Shown: positions 42,649 through 51,666 of the stretch, piece after piece
Layout: each line of letters opens with the position of its first letter
How positions within the stretch are numbered: the first letter of the stretch is position 1
Assembly (NCBI GenBank): GCA_963698265.1
Contig: CAVOQC010000004.1
Location: 186,001-250,000, forward strand
Direction of reading: 5' to 3'
Origin: FEB-7 sp963698265
GTDB taxonomy: Bacteria > Pseudomonadota > Gammaproteobacteria > Burkholderiales > Usitatibacteraceae
DNA: 64,000 nucleotides
Notes under the pieces: generated by a model
Database searches by the model: none
The model's input: only the letters and a program-made list of their open reading frames with translations
Told to the model about the DNA's origin: nothing
Made by a program: the position numbers and the translations under genes

Positions 42649-45288
42649 ATGGCCAAGTCCAACGTCGCCCAGTTCGCCGAGGAACTCAAGCTCCCGGTGC
42701 CTCGGCTGCTCGAGCAGCTCAAGGCCGCCGGCGTGAACAAGAAGGCCGCGGAAGATCCCGTGACCGAGCAGGACAAGACGCGCCTGCTCGACTACCTGCG
42801 CGAGGTACACGGCCACAAGGAAGAGAAGAAGAAGATAACGCTTACGCGCAAGCAGACGACGGAGATCAGGCGCTCCGACTCCACCGGCAAGGCGCGCACG
42901 ATCCAGGTCGAGGTCCGCAAGAAGCGCACCTTCGTGAAGGTCGACAAGCCCGAAGTGGTCGAGGTCGAGAAACCCGCGGCACCCGCTGCACCGATCATCG
43001 ACTCCGACGAGGCGAAGAAGCGGGAGGAAGAGGCCCGCCGCCAGTCCGAGCTCGCCGCCCGCCAGGCGGCCGACGCGAAATCGAAGACCACGAAGGCCCG
43101 CACCAAGAAGGAAGAGGCGGAAGCAGCTGCCGGCGCACCCGCCGCCCCTGCCGACGGCGAGGCCCCGAAGAAGAAGCGCGTCATCCGCAAGAAGGGAGAG
43201 GAACCCGCCACCGAGGCCGAGGCTCCCGTTCTCGTCGAGGTGAAGGCCGAGGCTCCCGCCCAGGCCGAAGCGCCCGCGCAGGCCAAGGCGCCGGCGAGCG
43301 AGGGAACGCTGCACCGCCCGGCCCTCAAGACCCCCGAGAAGAAGCCGGTCAAGAAACCCGCGCGGCCGACCACGTCGTGGGCCGACGAGATGGCCAAGCG
43401 GCGCGGGATGAAGACCCGCGGAGACGCCGGCGGCGGGCGTGGCGGCTGGCGCGCCGGCGCGCGCGGCTCGCGCCATCGCGACGACGACTCGCAATCCGCG
43501 CACAGCGCGCCGGTCGAGCCGAAGGTGATCGAGGTGCTCGTGCCCGAAACGATCACGCTGGGGGACCTCGCGCACAAGATGAGCGTGAAGGCCGCCGAGG
43601 TCATCAAGACGATGATGAAGATGGGATCGATGGTCACCATCAACCAGGTCCTCGACCAGGAAACGGCGATGATCGTGGTCCAGGAGATGGGGCACATCGC
43701 GAAGCTCGCGAAACTCGACGACCCGGAGTCCTTCCTCGCCGAAACCGCGGAGGGCGAGGCGGCTCACGTGAGCGAGACCCGCCCGCCGGTGGTCACGGTG
43801 ATGGGTCACGTGGACCACGGCAAGACGTCCCTTCTCGACACGATCCGCAAGGCGCGCGTGGCGGTCGGCGAAGCCGGCGGGATCACGCAGCACATCGGCG
43901 CCTATCACGTGAAGACGCCACGGGGAGTCGTCACCTTTCTCGACACGCCCGGCCATGAGGCCTTCACGGCGATGCGTGCACGGGGCAGCCAGATCACGGA
44001 TCTCGTGATCCTGGTAGTGGCTGCGGACGACGGCGTCATGCCCCAGACGATCGAGGCCATCAATCACGCCAAGGCCGCCAAGGTGCCGGTGATCGTGGCG
44101 GTAAACAAGATCGACAAGCCGGAGGCCAACCCGCAGCGCATCAAGCAGGAAGTGCTCGCCCAGGGAGTGGTATCCGAGGAGTTCGGCGGCGATACCCAGT
44201 TCATCGAGGTGTCGGCCAAGACCGGCGAGGGCATCGACCGGCTGCTCGAGGCGATCCAGCTCCAGGCGGAGGTGCTCGAGCTTCGCGCCGCGGTGAATGC
44301 GCCGGCCCGGGGCGTGGTGATCGAGGCCCGCCTCGACAAGGGCCGCGGTCCGGTGGCCACGGTGCTCGTGAAATCCGGGACGCTCAAGAAGGGCGACAAC
44401 GTGCTCGCCGGCGCGGTTTTCGGCCGGGTGCGGGCGATGGCCGACGAGGACGGAAAGGCCGTTGCCGAGGCCGGGCCGTCCATTCCGGTCGAGATCCAGG
44501 GCCTGCAGGAAGTGCCGCGGGCGGGCGACGAAATGCTCGTGCTCAACGACGAGCGCAAGGCGCGCGAGATCGCGCTGTTCCGGCAGGGCAAGTTCCGGGA
44601 CGTGAAGCTCGCGAAGCAGCAGGCGACGAAGCTCGAGAGTGCCCTCGAGCAGATGGCGGAGGGCGGGCCCTCGAAGTCGCTCGCGCTCATCATCAAGGCC
44701 GATGTCCAGGGCTCCTACGAGGGCCTCGCCCATTCGCTCACGAAGCTCTCCACCGACGAGGTGAAGGTGAACATCATCCACACCGGGGTGGGCGGCATCA
44801 CGGAGTCCGACGTGAACCTCGCGCTCGCCTCCAAGGCGGTGGTGATCGGCTTCAACGCCCGCGCCGATTCCGCGGCGAGGAAGCTCGCGGAACATTCCGG
44901 CGTGGACATCCGCTACTACACCATCATCTACGAGGCGGTCGACGACCTGAAAGCCGCGATCAACGGCATGCTCTCCCCGGAGCGCAAGGAGACCGTGCTG
45001 GGCGTGGTCGAGGTGCGCAACGTCTTCAAGATCTCGAAAGTGGGCACCGTCGCCGGCTGCATGGTGACGGAGGGCCTCGTCAAGCGCGGGGCGTCGATAC
45101 GCCTGCTGCGCGGCGGCGTCGTCGTGCATACCGGGGAGCTCGATTCGCTCAAGCGCTTCAAGGACGACGTGAAGGAGGTCAAGGCGGGCTTCGAGTGCGG
45201 CCTTTCGCTGAAGGGCTACAACGAGCTCCAGGTCGGCGACCAGCTCGAGGTGTACGAGGTCGTCGAGGTGGCGAGGACGCTCGCCTGA
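42649..45288 (+). CDS. infB: Translation initiation factor IF-2
   Basis: The product is 879 residues from ATG 42649 (881 from the ATG at 42643; the start MAKSNVAQFAEELKL fits the family better). It has the IF2_N motif at the start, a long charged Ala/Lys/Glu linker (about 60-300), the GTPase G domain with GHVDHGKT at about 386-393, DTPGHE, and NKID, and C-terminal beta-barrel domains. IF-2 brings initiator tRNA to the 30S subunit. It follows nusA by 22 bp. Confidence 0.97.
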   Translation: MAKSNVAQFAEELKLPVPRLLEQLKAAGVNKKAAEDPVTEQDKTRLLDYLREVHGHKEEKKKITLTRKQTTEIRRSDSTGKARTIQVEVRKKRTFVKVDKPEVVEVEKPAAPAAPIIDSDEAKKREEEARRQSELAARQAADAKSKTTKARTKKEEAEAAAGAPAAPADGEAPKKKRVIRKKGEEPATEAEAPVLVEVKAEAPAQAEAPAQAKAPASEGTLHRPALKTPEKKPVKKPARPTTSWADEMAKRRGMKTRGDAGGGRGGWRAGARGSRHRDDDSQSAHSAPVEPKVIEVLVPETITLGDLAHKMSVKAAEVIKTMMKMGSMVTINQVLDQETAMIVVQEMGHIAKLAKLDDPESFLAETAEGEAAHVSETRPPVVTVMGHVDHGKTSLLDTIRKARVAVGEAGGITQHIGAYHVKTPRGVVTFLDTPGHEAFTAMRARGSQITDLVILVVAADDGVMPQTIEAINHAKAAKVPVIVAVNKIDKPEANPQRIKQEVLAQGVVSEEFGGDTQFIEVSAKTGEGIDRLLEAIQLQAEVLELRAAVNAPARGVVIEARLDKGRGPVATVLVKSGTLKKGDNVLAGAVFGRVRAMADEDGKAVAEAGPSIPVEIQGLQEVPRAGDEMLVLNDERKAREIALFRQGKFRDVKLAKQQATKLESALEQMAEGGPSKSLALIIKADVQGSYEGLAHSLTKLSTDEVKVNIIHTGVGGITESDVNLALASKAVVIGFNARADSAARKLAEHSGVDIRYYTIIYEAVDDLKAAINGMLSPERKETVLGVVEVRNVFKISKVGTVAGCMVTEGLVKRGASIRLLRGGVVVHTGELDSLKRFKDDVKEVKAGFECGLSLKGYNELQVGDQLEVYEVVEVARTLA

Positions 45289-45313
45289 GCCCCATCGGGG
45301 TTCCGGTCCGGCA

Positions 45314-45691
45314 ATGAGCACCGCGCGCCTCGCCCGCATCGCGGACCAGATCCAGCGCGAGCTCTCGGAACTCATCCGGGAGGGCCTTCGCGACCCGCGC
45401 GTGAAGCTCGTGACGATCACGGGCGTGGAGCTCACCCGGGACCAGTCGCACGCCAAGGTCTTCTTCACCACGCTCGGCACCACCGAGGAGGCACAGGCGT
45501 GCGGCGAAGGGCTGGAGCGCGCCGCCGGGTTCCTGCGCGGTGGCCTGGCCCACCGGCTGTCGACCCGCACCGTGCCCGAGCTTCACTTCGCCTACGACGA
45601 GTCCATCGAGCGCGGCGTGAGGCTCTCCCGGCTGATCGACGAAGCGGTCGCTCCGCCCACCCCCCCGCGCCGCCGGCGCCCCGCCGGCTGA
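45314..45691 (+). CDS. rbfA: Ribosome-binding factor A
   Basis: The 125-residue protein shows the RbfA KH-type fold: RIADQIQRELSELIREGLRDPRVKLVTITGVELTRD (given by its key motif RDPRVK and TGVE) and the late RTVPELHFAYDESIERGVRLSRLI. It is needed for 16S rRNA 5'-end maturation and cold growth. It lies 25 bp after infB; the C-terminal tail is Pro/Arg-rich. Confidence 0.95.
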   Translation: MSTARLARIADQIQRELSELIREGLRDPRVKLVTITGVELTRDQSHAKVFFTTLGTTEEAQACGEGLERAAGFLRGGLAHRLSTRTVPELHFAYDESIERGVRLSRLIDEAVAPPTPPRRRRPAG

Positions 45692-45701
45692 GGCGTCGCC
45701 G

Positions 45702-46601
45702 GTGCCAGGCGGTCCGGACGGGGTTCTCCTCGTCGACAAGCCCGCGGGCATCACGTCGACGCGAGCCCTTGCACTGGCGAAACGCGCCCTTGGATCGCGC
45801 AAGGCGGGCCACACCGGCACCCTCGATCCCTTCGCGACCGGGCTCCTGCCCCTTGTTTTCGGGGAGGCCACCAAGTTCTCGCGGTTCCTCATCGACGCCG
45901 ACAAGACCTACCTCGCTACCTTGTGCCTGGGAGCCACGTCCACCACGGGAGATACGGAAGGCAAGATTCTCGAAGGCAATCCAGCGACAGTCGATATCGA
46001 AGAAATAGTTGCAGTTTCGAAGGAGTTGGTGGGTAGATCGACACAAATTCCACCCATGCACTCGGCCATCCGGGTGCAGGGCCAGCGGCTTTACGACCTC
46101 GCCCGGCAGGGTGTCGAGGTACCGCGCGCACCCCGGGATGTCCGCATAGACTTCCTCGATATAGTGAGTTTCTTCGGTGAAAAGCTCATAATTTCGGTTA
46201 AGTGCTCAAAGGGCACTTATGTTCGGGTTTTAGCCCAGGACATCGGGAAAAAGCTGGGTTGCGGTGCCTACCTGACTGAACTGCGCAGGACGGAGACCGG
46301 CGGTTTTCTCGTAAGCGATGCGGCCAGCCTTCCGGAGCTCGAGGCGATGGGGCCGGACGCCGCCCGCGGTCGGCTGCTTCCGGCCGAGGTTCTGGTGAAG
46401 TCCCTTCCGAGGACCGACCTGGAGGAGCGGGAGGCATGGGCGATCCGAAATGGCCAGGTGATGCCCGCCGACCCGGGCTGGACCGCGGGAGATCGGGCGC
46501 TTTTCGGCCCGGGCGGGAAGTTTCTCGGCGTGGGTGTGGTCGTCGAGGGCCGTCTCGAGGCATCGCGGCTGATGGCCACGGATGCGCCCGCGCCGGGGTA
46601 G
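45702..46601 (+). CDS. truB: tRNA pseudouridine(55) synthase TruB
   Basis: The 299-residue protein has the catalytic motif GHTGTLDPFATGLLP with Asp42, the KTYLATLCLG strand, and CSKGTYVRVLAQDIG in the second half. It converts U55 in the T-loop of tRNAs. Start is GTG 45702, 10 bp after rbfA. Two stretches of the gene (about 45959-46070 and 46139-46270) use A/T-ending codons, including ATA and TTA, quite unlike the rest of the gene and its neighbours; see findings. Confidence 0.95.
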   Translation: MPGGPDGVLLVDKPAGITSTRALALAKRALGSRKAGHTGTLDPFATGLLPLVFGEATKFSRFLIDADKTYLATLCLGATSTTGDTEGKILEGNPATVDIEEIVAVSKELVGRSTQIPPMHSAIRVQGQRLYDLARQGVEVPRAPRDVRIDFLDIVSFFGEKLIISVKCSKGTYVRVLAQDIGKKLGCGAYLTELRRTETGGFLVSDAASLPELEAMGPDAARGRLLPAEVLVKSLPRTDLEEREAWAIRNGQVMPADPGWTAGDRALFGPGGKFLGVGVVVEGRLEASRLMATDAPAPG

Positions 46602-46615
46602 GCCCCTGATTCGTC

Positions 46616-46645
46616 TTGAGTTTGGCGCGCAAAACTTGCTAAAAT
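46616..46645 (+). promoter_or_regulatory. Promoter of rpsO
   Basis: TTGAGT (46616-46621) and TAAAAT (46640-46645), 18 bp apart, form a good -35/-10 pair about 58 bp ahead of the rpsO ATG. rpsO therefore may have its own promoter inside the operon. Confidence 0.65.
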
Positions 46646-46702
46646 GACCCTTTCTTCGAGACCGAGACAATTTGACGGGCGAATCGCCCAGGAGAACTAG
46701 GA

Positions 46703-46972
46703 ATGGCCGTTACCACCGCCGAAAAGGCGCGCATCGTTTCCGAATACCAGCGTGCGAAGGGCGATACCGGCTCGCCGGAAGTGCAGATTGCCCTCCTCAC
46801 CGAGAACATCAACGGCCTCACCGGGCACTTCAAGGCGAACGTGAAGGATCACCACTCCCGGCGTGGGCTCTTGCGCATGGTGAGCCAGCGCCGCAGCCTG
46901 CTCGACTACCTCAAGCGCAGCGACGTCGACCGGTACCGCTCGACGATCGAGCGTCTCGGCCTGCGCAAGTAG
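46703..46972 (+). CDS. rpsO: 30S ribosomal protein S15
   Basis: The 89-residue protein is of exact family length with the S15 signature TGSPEVQIALLTENINGLTGHF and HHSRRGLLRMVSQRRSLLDYLKR, ending in ERLGLRK. It binds 16S rRNA in platform assembly. An AGGAGAA ribosome site precedes the ATG. A terminator follows before pnp. Confidence 0.98.
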   Translation: MAVTTAEKARIVSEYQRAKGDTGSPEVQIALLTENINGLTGHFKANVKDHHSRRGLLRMVSQRRSLLDYLKRSDVDRYRSTIERLGLRK

Positions 46973-46998
46973 CGGGTCGCTCACCGGACCAACCTCCC

Positions 46999-47036
46999 CC
47001 CGCGACGATCCGGACCGGACGTGCGCGGGTTTTTTT
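46999..47036 (+). terminator. Terminator between rpsO and pnp
   Basis: A stem CCCGCG (46999-47004) and CGCGGG (47024-47029) enclosing a loop that itself contains CCGGACCGG, followed by seven T (47030-47036). It probably allows partial readthrough to pnp. Confidence 0.75.
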
Positions 47037-47100
47037 CGCCGGGAGCTCGGGCAGTAGTCGCCGCCCCGCCCCGTTTCCCCCCTTTCGAGAGGATTGAACC

Positions 47101-49248
47101 GTGAAACCAATCAAGAAGACGTTCGCGTTCGGCCGGCACCAGGTGACCCTGGAAACCGGCGAGATCGCCCGGCAAGCCGATGGCGCCGTGCTCGTGACGA
47201 TGGACGACACCGTGGTGCTGGTTGCCGTCACGGCGCGCACGAGCGTGAAGCCGGGCCAGGATTTCTTTCCGCTCACCGTCGACTATCAGGAAAAGACCTA
47301 CGCCGCCGGCCGCATTCCCGGCGGGTTCTTCAAGCGCGAGGGCCGTCCCTCGGAGAAGGAGATCCTCACCTGCCGTCTCATCGACAGGCCGCTTCGCCCC
47401 CTCTTCCCGGACGGCTTCTACAACGAGGTGCAGGTCGTCGCGACCGTGCTGTCGATCAACCCGGAGGTCGATTCCGACATTCCGGCGATGATCGGCGCCT
47501 CGGCAGCCGTGACGCTCGCCGGCATCCCCTTCGACGGCCCGATCGGCGCCGCCCGCGTGGGATACCTCGACGGCGAGTACATCCTCAACCCGACGAAGAC
47601 CGAACTCGAAAGCTCCAAGCTCAACCTGGTGGTGGCCGGCACGGCACAGGCCGTCCTCATGGTCGAGTCGGAAGCCAACGAGCTTTCCGAGGAAGTGATG
47701 CTGGGCGCGGTGGTCTTCGGGCACGAGCAGATGCAGGGCGCAATCCGGGCCATCAACGAGCTGGCCGATGAGGGCGGCAAGGACGACTGGGACTGGGAGC
47801 CGGCGAAGACCGATCCGGCGCTCGTGGAAAAGATCCGCGCCATCGCCGAGAACGATCTCGCCGAGGCATACCGGGTCAAGTCGAAGTCGGTGCGTTCCGA
47901 GAAGCTCGAGGACGTGAAGAAGCGGGTGCTCGAAGCCTGCGTGGAGAACGCGGAAGCGCCCGCCGACGGCAACGTCGTGCGCGGCATCCTGAAGGACATG
48001 GAAGCGAAGATCGTCCGCGGCCAGATCCTGAACGGCGAGCCGCGCATCGACGGCCGCGACACGCGCACCGTTCGCCCGATCTCGATCCGGCCGACGCTGC
48101 TGCCGCGCGTGCACGGTTCCGTCCTCTTCACCCGCGGCGAGACCCAGGCGATCGTCGCCGCCACGCTCGGCACGGGGCAGGACGAGCAGCGCATCGACGC
48201 CCTGCAGGGGGAATACACCGAGCGCTTCATGCTGCACTACAACTTTCCGCCGTACTCCACCGGCGAGACCGGCCGCGTGGGCGTGCCGAAGCGCCGCGAG
48301 ATCGGCCACGGGCGCCTCGCCAAGCGCGCGCTCCTGGGTGTGTTGCCCTCCCGCGAGGAGTTCGGCTACACGCTGCGGGTGGTATCCGAGATCACGGAGT
48401 CGAACGGCTCCTCGTCGATGGCCACCGTCTGCGGCGGCTGCCTGGCGCTCATGGACGCGGGCGTGCCGTTGAAGGGCCACGTCGCGGGCATCGCCATGGG
48501 CCTCATCAAGGAGGGCGGCCGCTTCGCGGTGCTCACCGACATCCTGGGCGACGAGGACCACCTCGGCGACATGGACTTCAAAGTGGCCGGCACCGACAAG
48601 GGCATCACGGCACTGCAGATGGACATCAAGATCAACGGCATCACCCAGGAGATCATGAAGGTCGCCCTCGACCAGGCCCGCGAGGGCCGCATGCACATCA
48701 TCGGCCTGATGAAGACGGCAGTGCCGGGCCCGCGCGAGGAGCTCTCCACCTACGCCCCCCGCGTCATCAAGATCAAGATCAACCCGGACAAGATCCGCGA
48801 CGTGATCGGGAAGGGCGGCAGCGTCATCCAGGCCCTCACCCGCGAGACCGGCACCACGATCGACATCGAGGACGACGGCACGGTATCCATCGCCTGCCTG
48901 TCGGTGGAGGCGGGCGAGGACGCCAAGCGCCGCATCGAGGCCATCACGGCGGACGTCGAAGTCGGTCGCGTCTACGAGGGCCCGGTGATCCGCCTTCTCG
49001 ATTTCGGCGCAATCGTCCAGCTGCTGCCGGGCAAGGACGGCCTGCTGCACATCTCGCAGATCGCCCACGAGCGCGTGAACGCGGTCGCGGACTACCTCAA
49101 GGAAGGCCAGATCGTGAAGGTCAAGGTCCTCGAGGCCGACGACAAGGGCCGCGTCCGCCTGTCCCGGAAGGCGCTGCTGGATCCGCCCGCGAGACGGGAA
49201 GAGCCCGTTGCCGCCCCCGCAGGGGACGGCGGCACCTCCGCGCAGTAG
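47101..49248 (+). CDS. pnp: Polyribonucleotide nucleotidyltransferase (PNPase)
   Basis: The 715-residue protein has two RNase PH domains (about 10-230 and 310-545), separated by a helical region, then a KH domain (about 555-612, with VIGKGGSVIQALTRETGTTIDIEDDG as key region) and an S1 domain (about 622-690). It degrades RNA from the 3' end phosphorolytically. The start is GTG at 47101 after a GAGAGGA ribosome site. It follows rpsO as usual. Confidence 0.97.
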   Translation: MKPIKKTFAFGRHQVTLETGEIARQADGAVLVTMDDTVVLVAVTARTSVKPGQDFFPLTVDYQEKTYAAGRIPGGFFKREGRPSEKEILTCRLIDRPLRPLFPDGFYNEVQVVATVLSINPEVDSDIPAMIGASAAVTLAGIPFDGPIGAARVGYLDGEYILNPTKTELESSKLNLVVAGTAQAVLMVESEANELSEEVMLGAVVFGHEQMQGAIRAINELADEGGKDDWDWEPAKTDPALVEKIRAIAENDLAEAYRVKSKSVRSEKLEDVKKRVLEACVENAEAPADGNVVRGILKDMEAKIVRGQILNGEPRIDGRDTRTVRPISIRPTLLPRVHGSVLFTRGETQAIVAATLGTGQDEQRIDALQGEYTERFMLHYNFPPYSTGETGRVGVPKRREIGHGRLAKRALLGVLPSREEFGYTLRVVSEITESNGSSSMATVCGGCLALMDAGVPLKGHVAGIAMGLIKEGGRFAVLTDILGDEDHLGDMDFKVAGTDKGITALQMDIKINGITQEIMKVALDQAREGRMHIIGLMKTAVPGPREELSTYAPRVIKIKINPDKIRDVIGKGGSVIQALTRETGTTIDIEDDGTVSIACLSVEAGEDAKRRIEAITADVEVGRVYEGPVIRLLDFGAIVQLLPGKDGLLHISQIAHERVNAVADYLKEGQIVKVKVLEADDKGRVRLSRKALLDPPARREEPVAAPAGDGGTSAQ

Positions 49249-49273
49249 GCGCCGGCGGGCTGTGCCCGCCGCG

Positions 49274-49303
49274 TTGTGGGCCCCGGGGCGCGGCGCGTAT
49301 AAT
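49274..49303 (+). promoter_or_regulatory. Promoter of the tRNA cluster
   Basis: TTGTGG (49274-49279) and a perfect -10 TATAAT (49298-49303) are 18 bp apart, 26 bp ahead of the tRNA-Pro gene. A GC-rich hairpin (GCGGGC/GCCCGC near 49256-49270) just upstream may terminate pnp. Confidence 0.75.
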
Positions 49304-49328
49304 CCGCGCTCGCCTTGGAAACGTCCGA

Positions 49329-49405
49329 CGGGGTGTAGCGCAGCCTGGTAGCGCACTTGCTTTGGGAGCAAGGTGTCGGGGGTTCGAATCCCTCCACCCC
49401 GACCA
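49329..49405 (+). tRNA. tRNA-Pro (TGG)
   Basis: A 77-nt cloverleaf with acceptor CGGGGTG/CACCCCG, anticodon stem CTTGC/GCAAG, anticodon loop TTTGGGA (anticodon TGG at 49353-49355), T-arm with TTCGAAT and encoded CCA. Confidence 0.95.
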
Positions 49406-49432
49406 GATTCATCGCCCGTAGAGGATTGGAAT

Positions 49433-49509
49433 GCGCCCGTAGCTCATCCGGATAGAGCACCGGCCTTCTAAGCCGGGGGTAACAGGTTCGAATCCTGTCG
49501 GGCGTGCCA
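49433..49509 (+). tRNA. tRNA-Arg (TCT)
   Basis: A 77-nt cloverleaf with acceptor GCGCCCG/CGGGCGT, anticodon stem CCGGC/GCCGG, loop CTTCTAA (anticodon TCT), T-arm TTCGAAT and encoded CCA. It lies 27 bp after tRNA-Pro. Confidence 0.95.
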
Positions 49510-49520
49510 GGTTCAGCGGT

Positions 49521-49596
49521 GGTGGCTGTAGCTCAGCGGTAGAGTCCTGGATTGTGATTCCAGTTGTCGTGGGTTCGAATCCCATCAGCCACCCCA
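49521..49596 (+). tRNA. tRNA-His (GTG)
   Basis: A cloverleaf with acceptor GTGGCTG/CAGCCAC, anticodon stem CTGGA/TCCAG and loop TTGTGAT (anticodon GTG). An extra G at 49521 can pair with the discriminator C49593, the G-1:C73 feature typical of tRNA-His. CCA is encoded. Confidence 0.95.
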
Positions 49597-49673
49597 TCCA
49601 TTCCGCAGGCCGCGCTCGCGGCCGTTGCGGCAAGCCTGCGGACCGAGAACCGGTCCCGGGGACAGGAGGCGCC

Positions 49674-50381
49674 ATGATCGCCATGATCCGGGTTGCAGCC
49701 ATCTCAATGCTTTTTTCAGCGGCGGACATCGCCGCAGTGGCCGCCGCGCCACCGTCGGACGGTCTCGTGCCGGTTCGCACGAAGGAGGTCGACGAAGCTT
49801 TCCTCAGACCAAGGGCGGATTTCAGGCCCTATGGGAAGGTTGTCCTGATGCCGGCGAGCGTCACCCTCGAGAGGGGCTGGCTTCGCGACGTGAACCGTCG
49901 CGGCGCCACACTTGCCGGACGGGTGACGGAAGCCGACGCGCAGGTCCTTCTCGAGTCGGCGCGTGCGGGATTCGACGAGGCCTGGACGGAAGTCTTCCGT
50001 AGCGCCGGCTACGAGATCGTCACGGCGCCCGGCGATGACGTCCTGCTGGTGTCGCCGAGCGTACGGGACCTGCGGGTCAACGCGCCGGCGACCACCACCA
50101 CTGGCATCGAGCGCAACTACGCGAATGTCGCCGGCGAGGCCACGCTGGAGGTGGAAGTGCGCGATTCCAGGACCGGCGAGCTGCTCGGCCGGATTCGCGA
50201 CAAGCGGCAAACCCTGAAATACCCGACGCTGCAGCGTGTCGATGCGGCGTCCAATGACAGGGCCCTCGGCCGGCTGTTCGCGCTCTGGGGCGGCATCGCG
50301 ACCCGCGAGCTTGCCATGCTCAAGGCGCGTTCTCCCCTGCCCGAAGCCCTGTCGCCCGACTGGACGCTCGCCCCCCGGTAG
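49674..50381 (+). CDS. Exported DUF3313-like protein
   Basis: The 235-residue protein has an N-terminal signal-like segment (MIAMIRVAAISMLFSAADIA) and a body matching the DUF3313 style: an early VDEAFLRPRADFRPYGKVVLMPASV, a middle LLVSPSVRDLRVNAPATT and a late DKRQTLKYPTLQRVD. It is probably envelope-located; the signal lacks a clear lipobox. Function unknown. ATG 49674 follows ACAGGAGG; reading further upstream would enter the tRNA-His gene. Confidence 0.65.
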   Translation: MIAMIRVAAISMLFSAADIAAVAAAPPSDGLVPVRTKEVDEAFLRPRADFRPYGKVVLMPASVTLERGWLRDVNRRGATLAGRVTEADAQVLLESARAGFDEAWTEVFRSAGYEIVTAPGDDVLLVSPSVRDLRVNAPATTTTGIERNYANVAGEATLEVEVRDSRTGELLGRIRDKRQTLKYPTLQRVDAASNDRALGRLFALWGGIATRELAMLKARSPLPEALSPDWTLAPR

Positions 50382-50425
50382 CAGGGCAGTGTGGCGGCGC
50401 CGATCCGGCCGCCGTCGCCGCGGAT

Positions 50426-51490
50426 TCAGCCTTTCCGGCGATTGCGCACGAGCCACCCGTCCACCAGCGCCACGGTCTCGTCGACGACGGCGTTGTGCAT
50501 CCCTTTCTGTGCCGCCACCGCCTGCACCAGGCGGTCGACCCGCTCGATGTGCTGGGCACCACCGGCCAGCGCCCGGGCCGCGGAGGATGGATTGCCGAGG
50601 GACAGTGCCGCATTCGCGTACTTGTCGAACGGCACGAGGTCTTCTTCCCGGGCGCCAAGCGCCAGGCAGAGCTTTACCACCCAATCGTAGACCGCGCGGG
50701 AAGCTTCCAGGTCGCCGTGGACCGCTTCCTGGATGGGGCGGACCGTGTCTGCCTGCACGCAGCGGTAGTTCCCCGTGAGGAGCATGGCCCACTTCGCCAG
50801 CGGCACGAACACCGAATCGTGCACCTTGAGCTTCACGGGCAACTCGATGGACTCGCCATTTTCCTCGAAGCGGGCGGCATCGATGTCCGCGGCAAGCTCG
50901 CGAAGCAGCGCCGTGTGGTCGACGGACTCGAACCGGGCCGCCTTGAAGTTCGTCGGCAGCCGGACCTGGAGCACGTTCACGCCCTCTTCGGGCGGACGGA
51001 AAGCCTGGGGATCCGGGCTGCACAGTGTCACCAGGCGCGGTTCGAAGCTGTCCCAGACGGAGGCGTCGGTGTAGCAGTGCACGCACTTGCCCGCGTCTAT
51101 TCCGGGGATGCGCCGCAGATAGGGAACGGGCGGCATGTTCATGATCGACATGCACGGCACGCCGGACTTCGCCACCGCATCGAGCAGTTCTCGCACGCCG
51201 GGCGTGCGCAATTGCGGCTCCTGCATCGCAAGCGCCACCAGGTCGTAGCCTGCGGGATCGATGCCGGCGGGCTCGCCGGCATCGAGACGTCCGGGAAGGC
51301 GCTGCGAATTCACCTCGACGGTTTTCTCGCGGCCCTTTACGGGAATGCGGACGACCGCTCCCTTGGCGTTGATGAGCTCGGCCTCCGCAGGGAGACAGAT
51401 GAGCTTCACGCGGTGCCCCGCGAGTGCCAGCTTCATGCCCAGGAGCGAGCCGTACGAGGCTCCCAGGATCAGGATCTTGCGAGCAGCCAT
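50426..51490 (-). CDS. Ketopantoate-reductase-family (ApbA/PanE-like) dehydrogenase
   Basis: The 354-residue protein begins with a Rossmann strand and glycine motif KILILGASYGSLLG, which departs from the strict GxGxxG, and has a C-terminal helical domain of the ketopantoate reductase type. It also has a segment GVPCMSIMNMPPVPYLRRIPG not typical of PanE. It likely uses NAD(P)H to reduce a keto acid; ketopantoate is only one option. ATG 51490 has an AGGAGAA ribosome site. It stands alone between DUF3313 and smpB. Confidence 0.75.
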   Translation of the reverse strand: MAARKILILGASYGSLLGMKLALAGHRVKLICLPAEAELINAKGAVVRIPVKGREKTVEVNSQRLPGRLDAGEPAGIDPAGYDLVALAMQEPQLRTPGVRELLDAVAKSGVPCMSIMNMPPVPYLRRIPGIDAGKCVHCYTDASVWDSFEPRLVTLCSPDPQAFRPPEEGVNVLQVRLPTNFKAARFESVDHTALLRELAADIDAARFEENGESIELPVKLKVHDSVFVPLAKWAMLLTGNYRCVQADTVRPIQEAVHGDLEASRAVYDWVVKLCLALGAREEDLVPFDKYANAALSLGNPSSAARALAGGAQHIERVDRLVQAVAAQKGMHNAVVDETVALVDGWLVRNRRKG

Positions 51491-51666
51491 GTCGTTCTCC
51501 TCCAGCGCTTGTGGCGGTGCGGACAGGCCTGGCCCCTCGTGGAGACCCGAGACCCTTCGCGATCCGGTCTTGTGGATGCATGGTAGGACGACCGACACGC
51601 GGCGGTGCCTGATCGGCGGGTGTAACGGCTGTTACCTCGCTGACCGGAGTGGGCGCGCTCGCGCCG

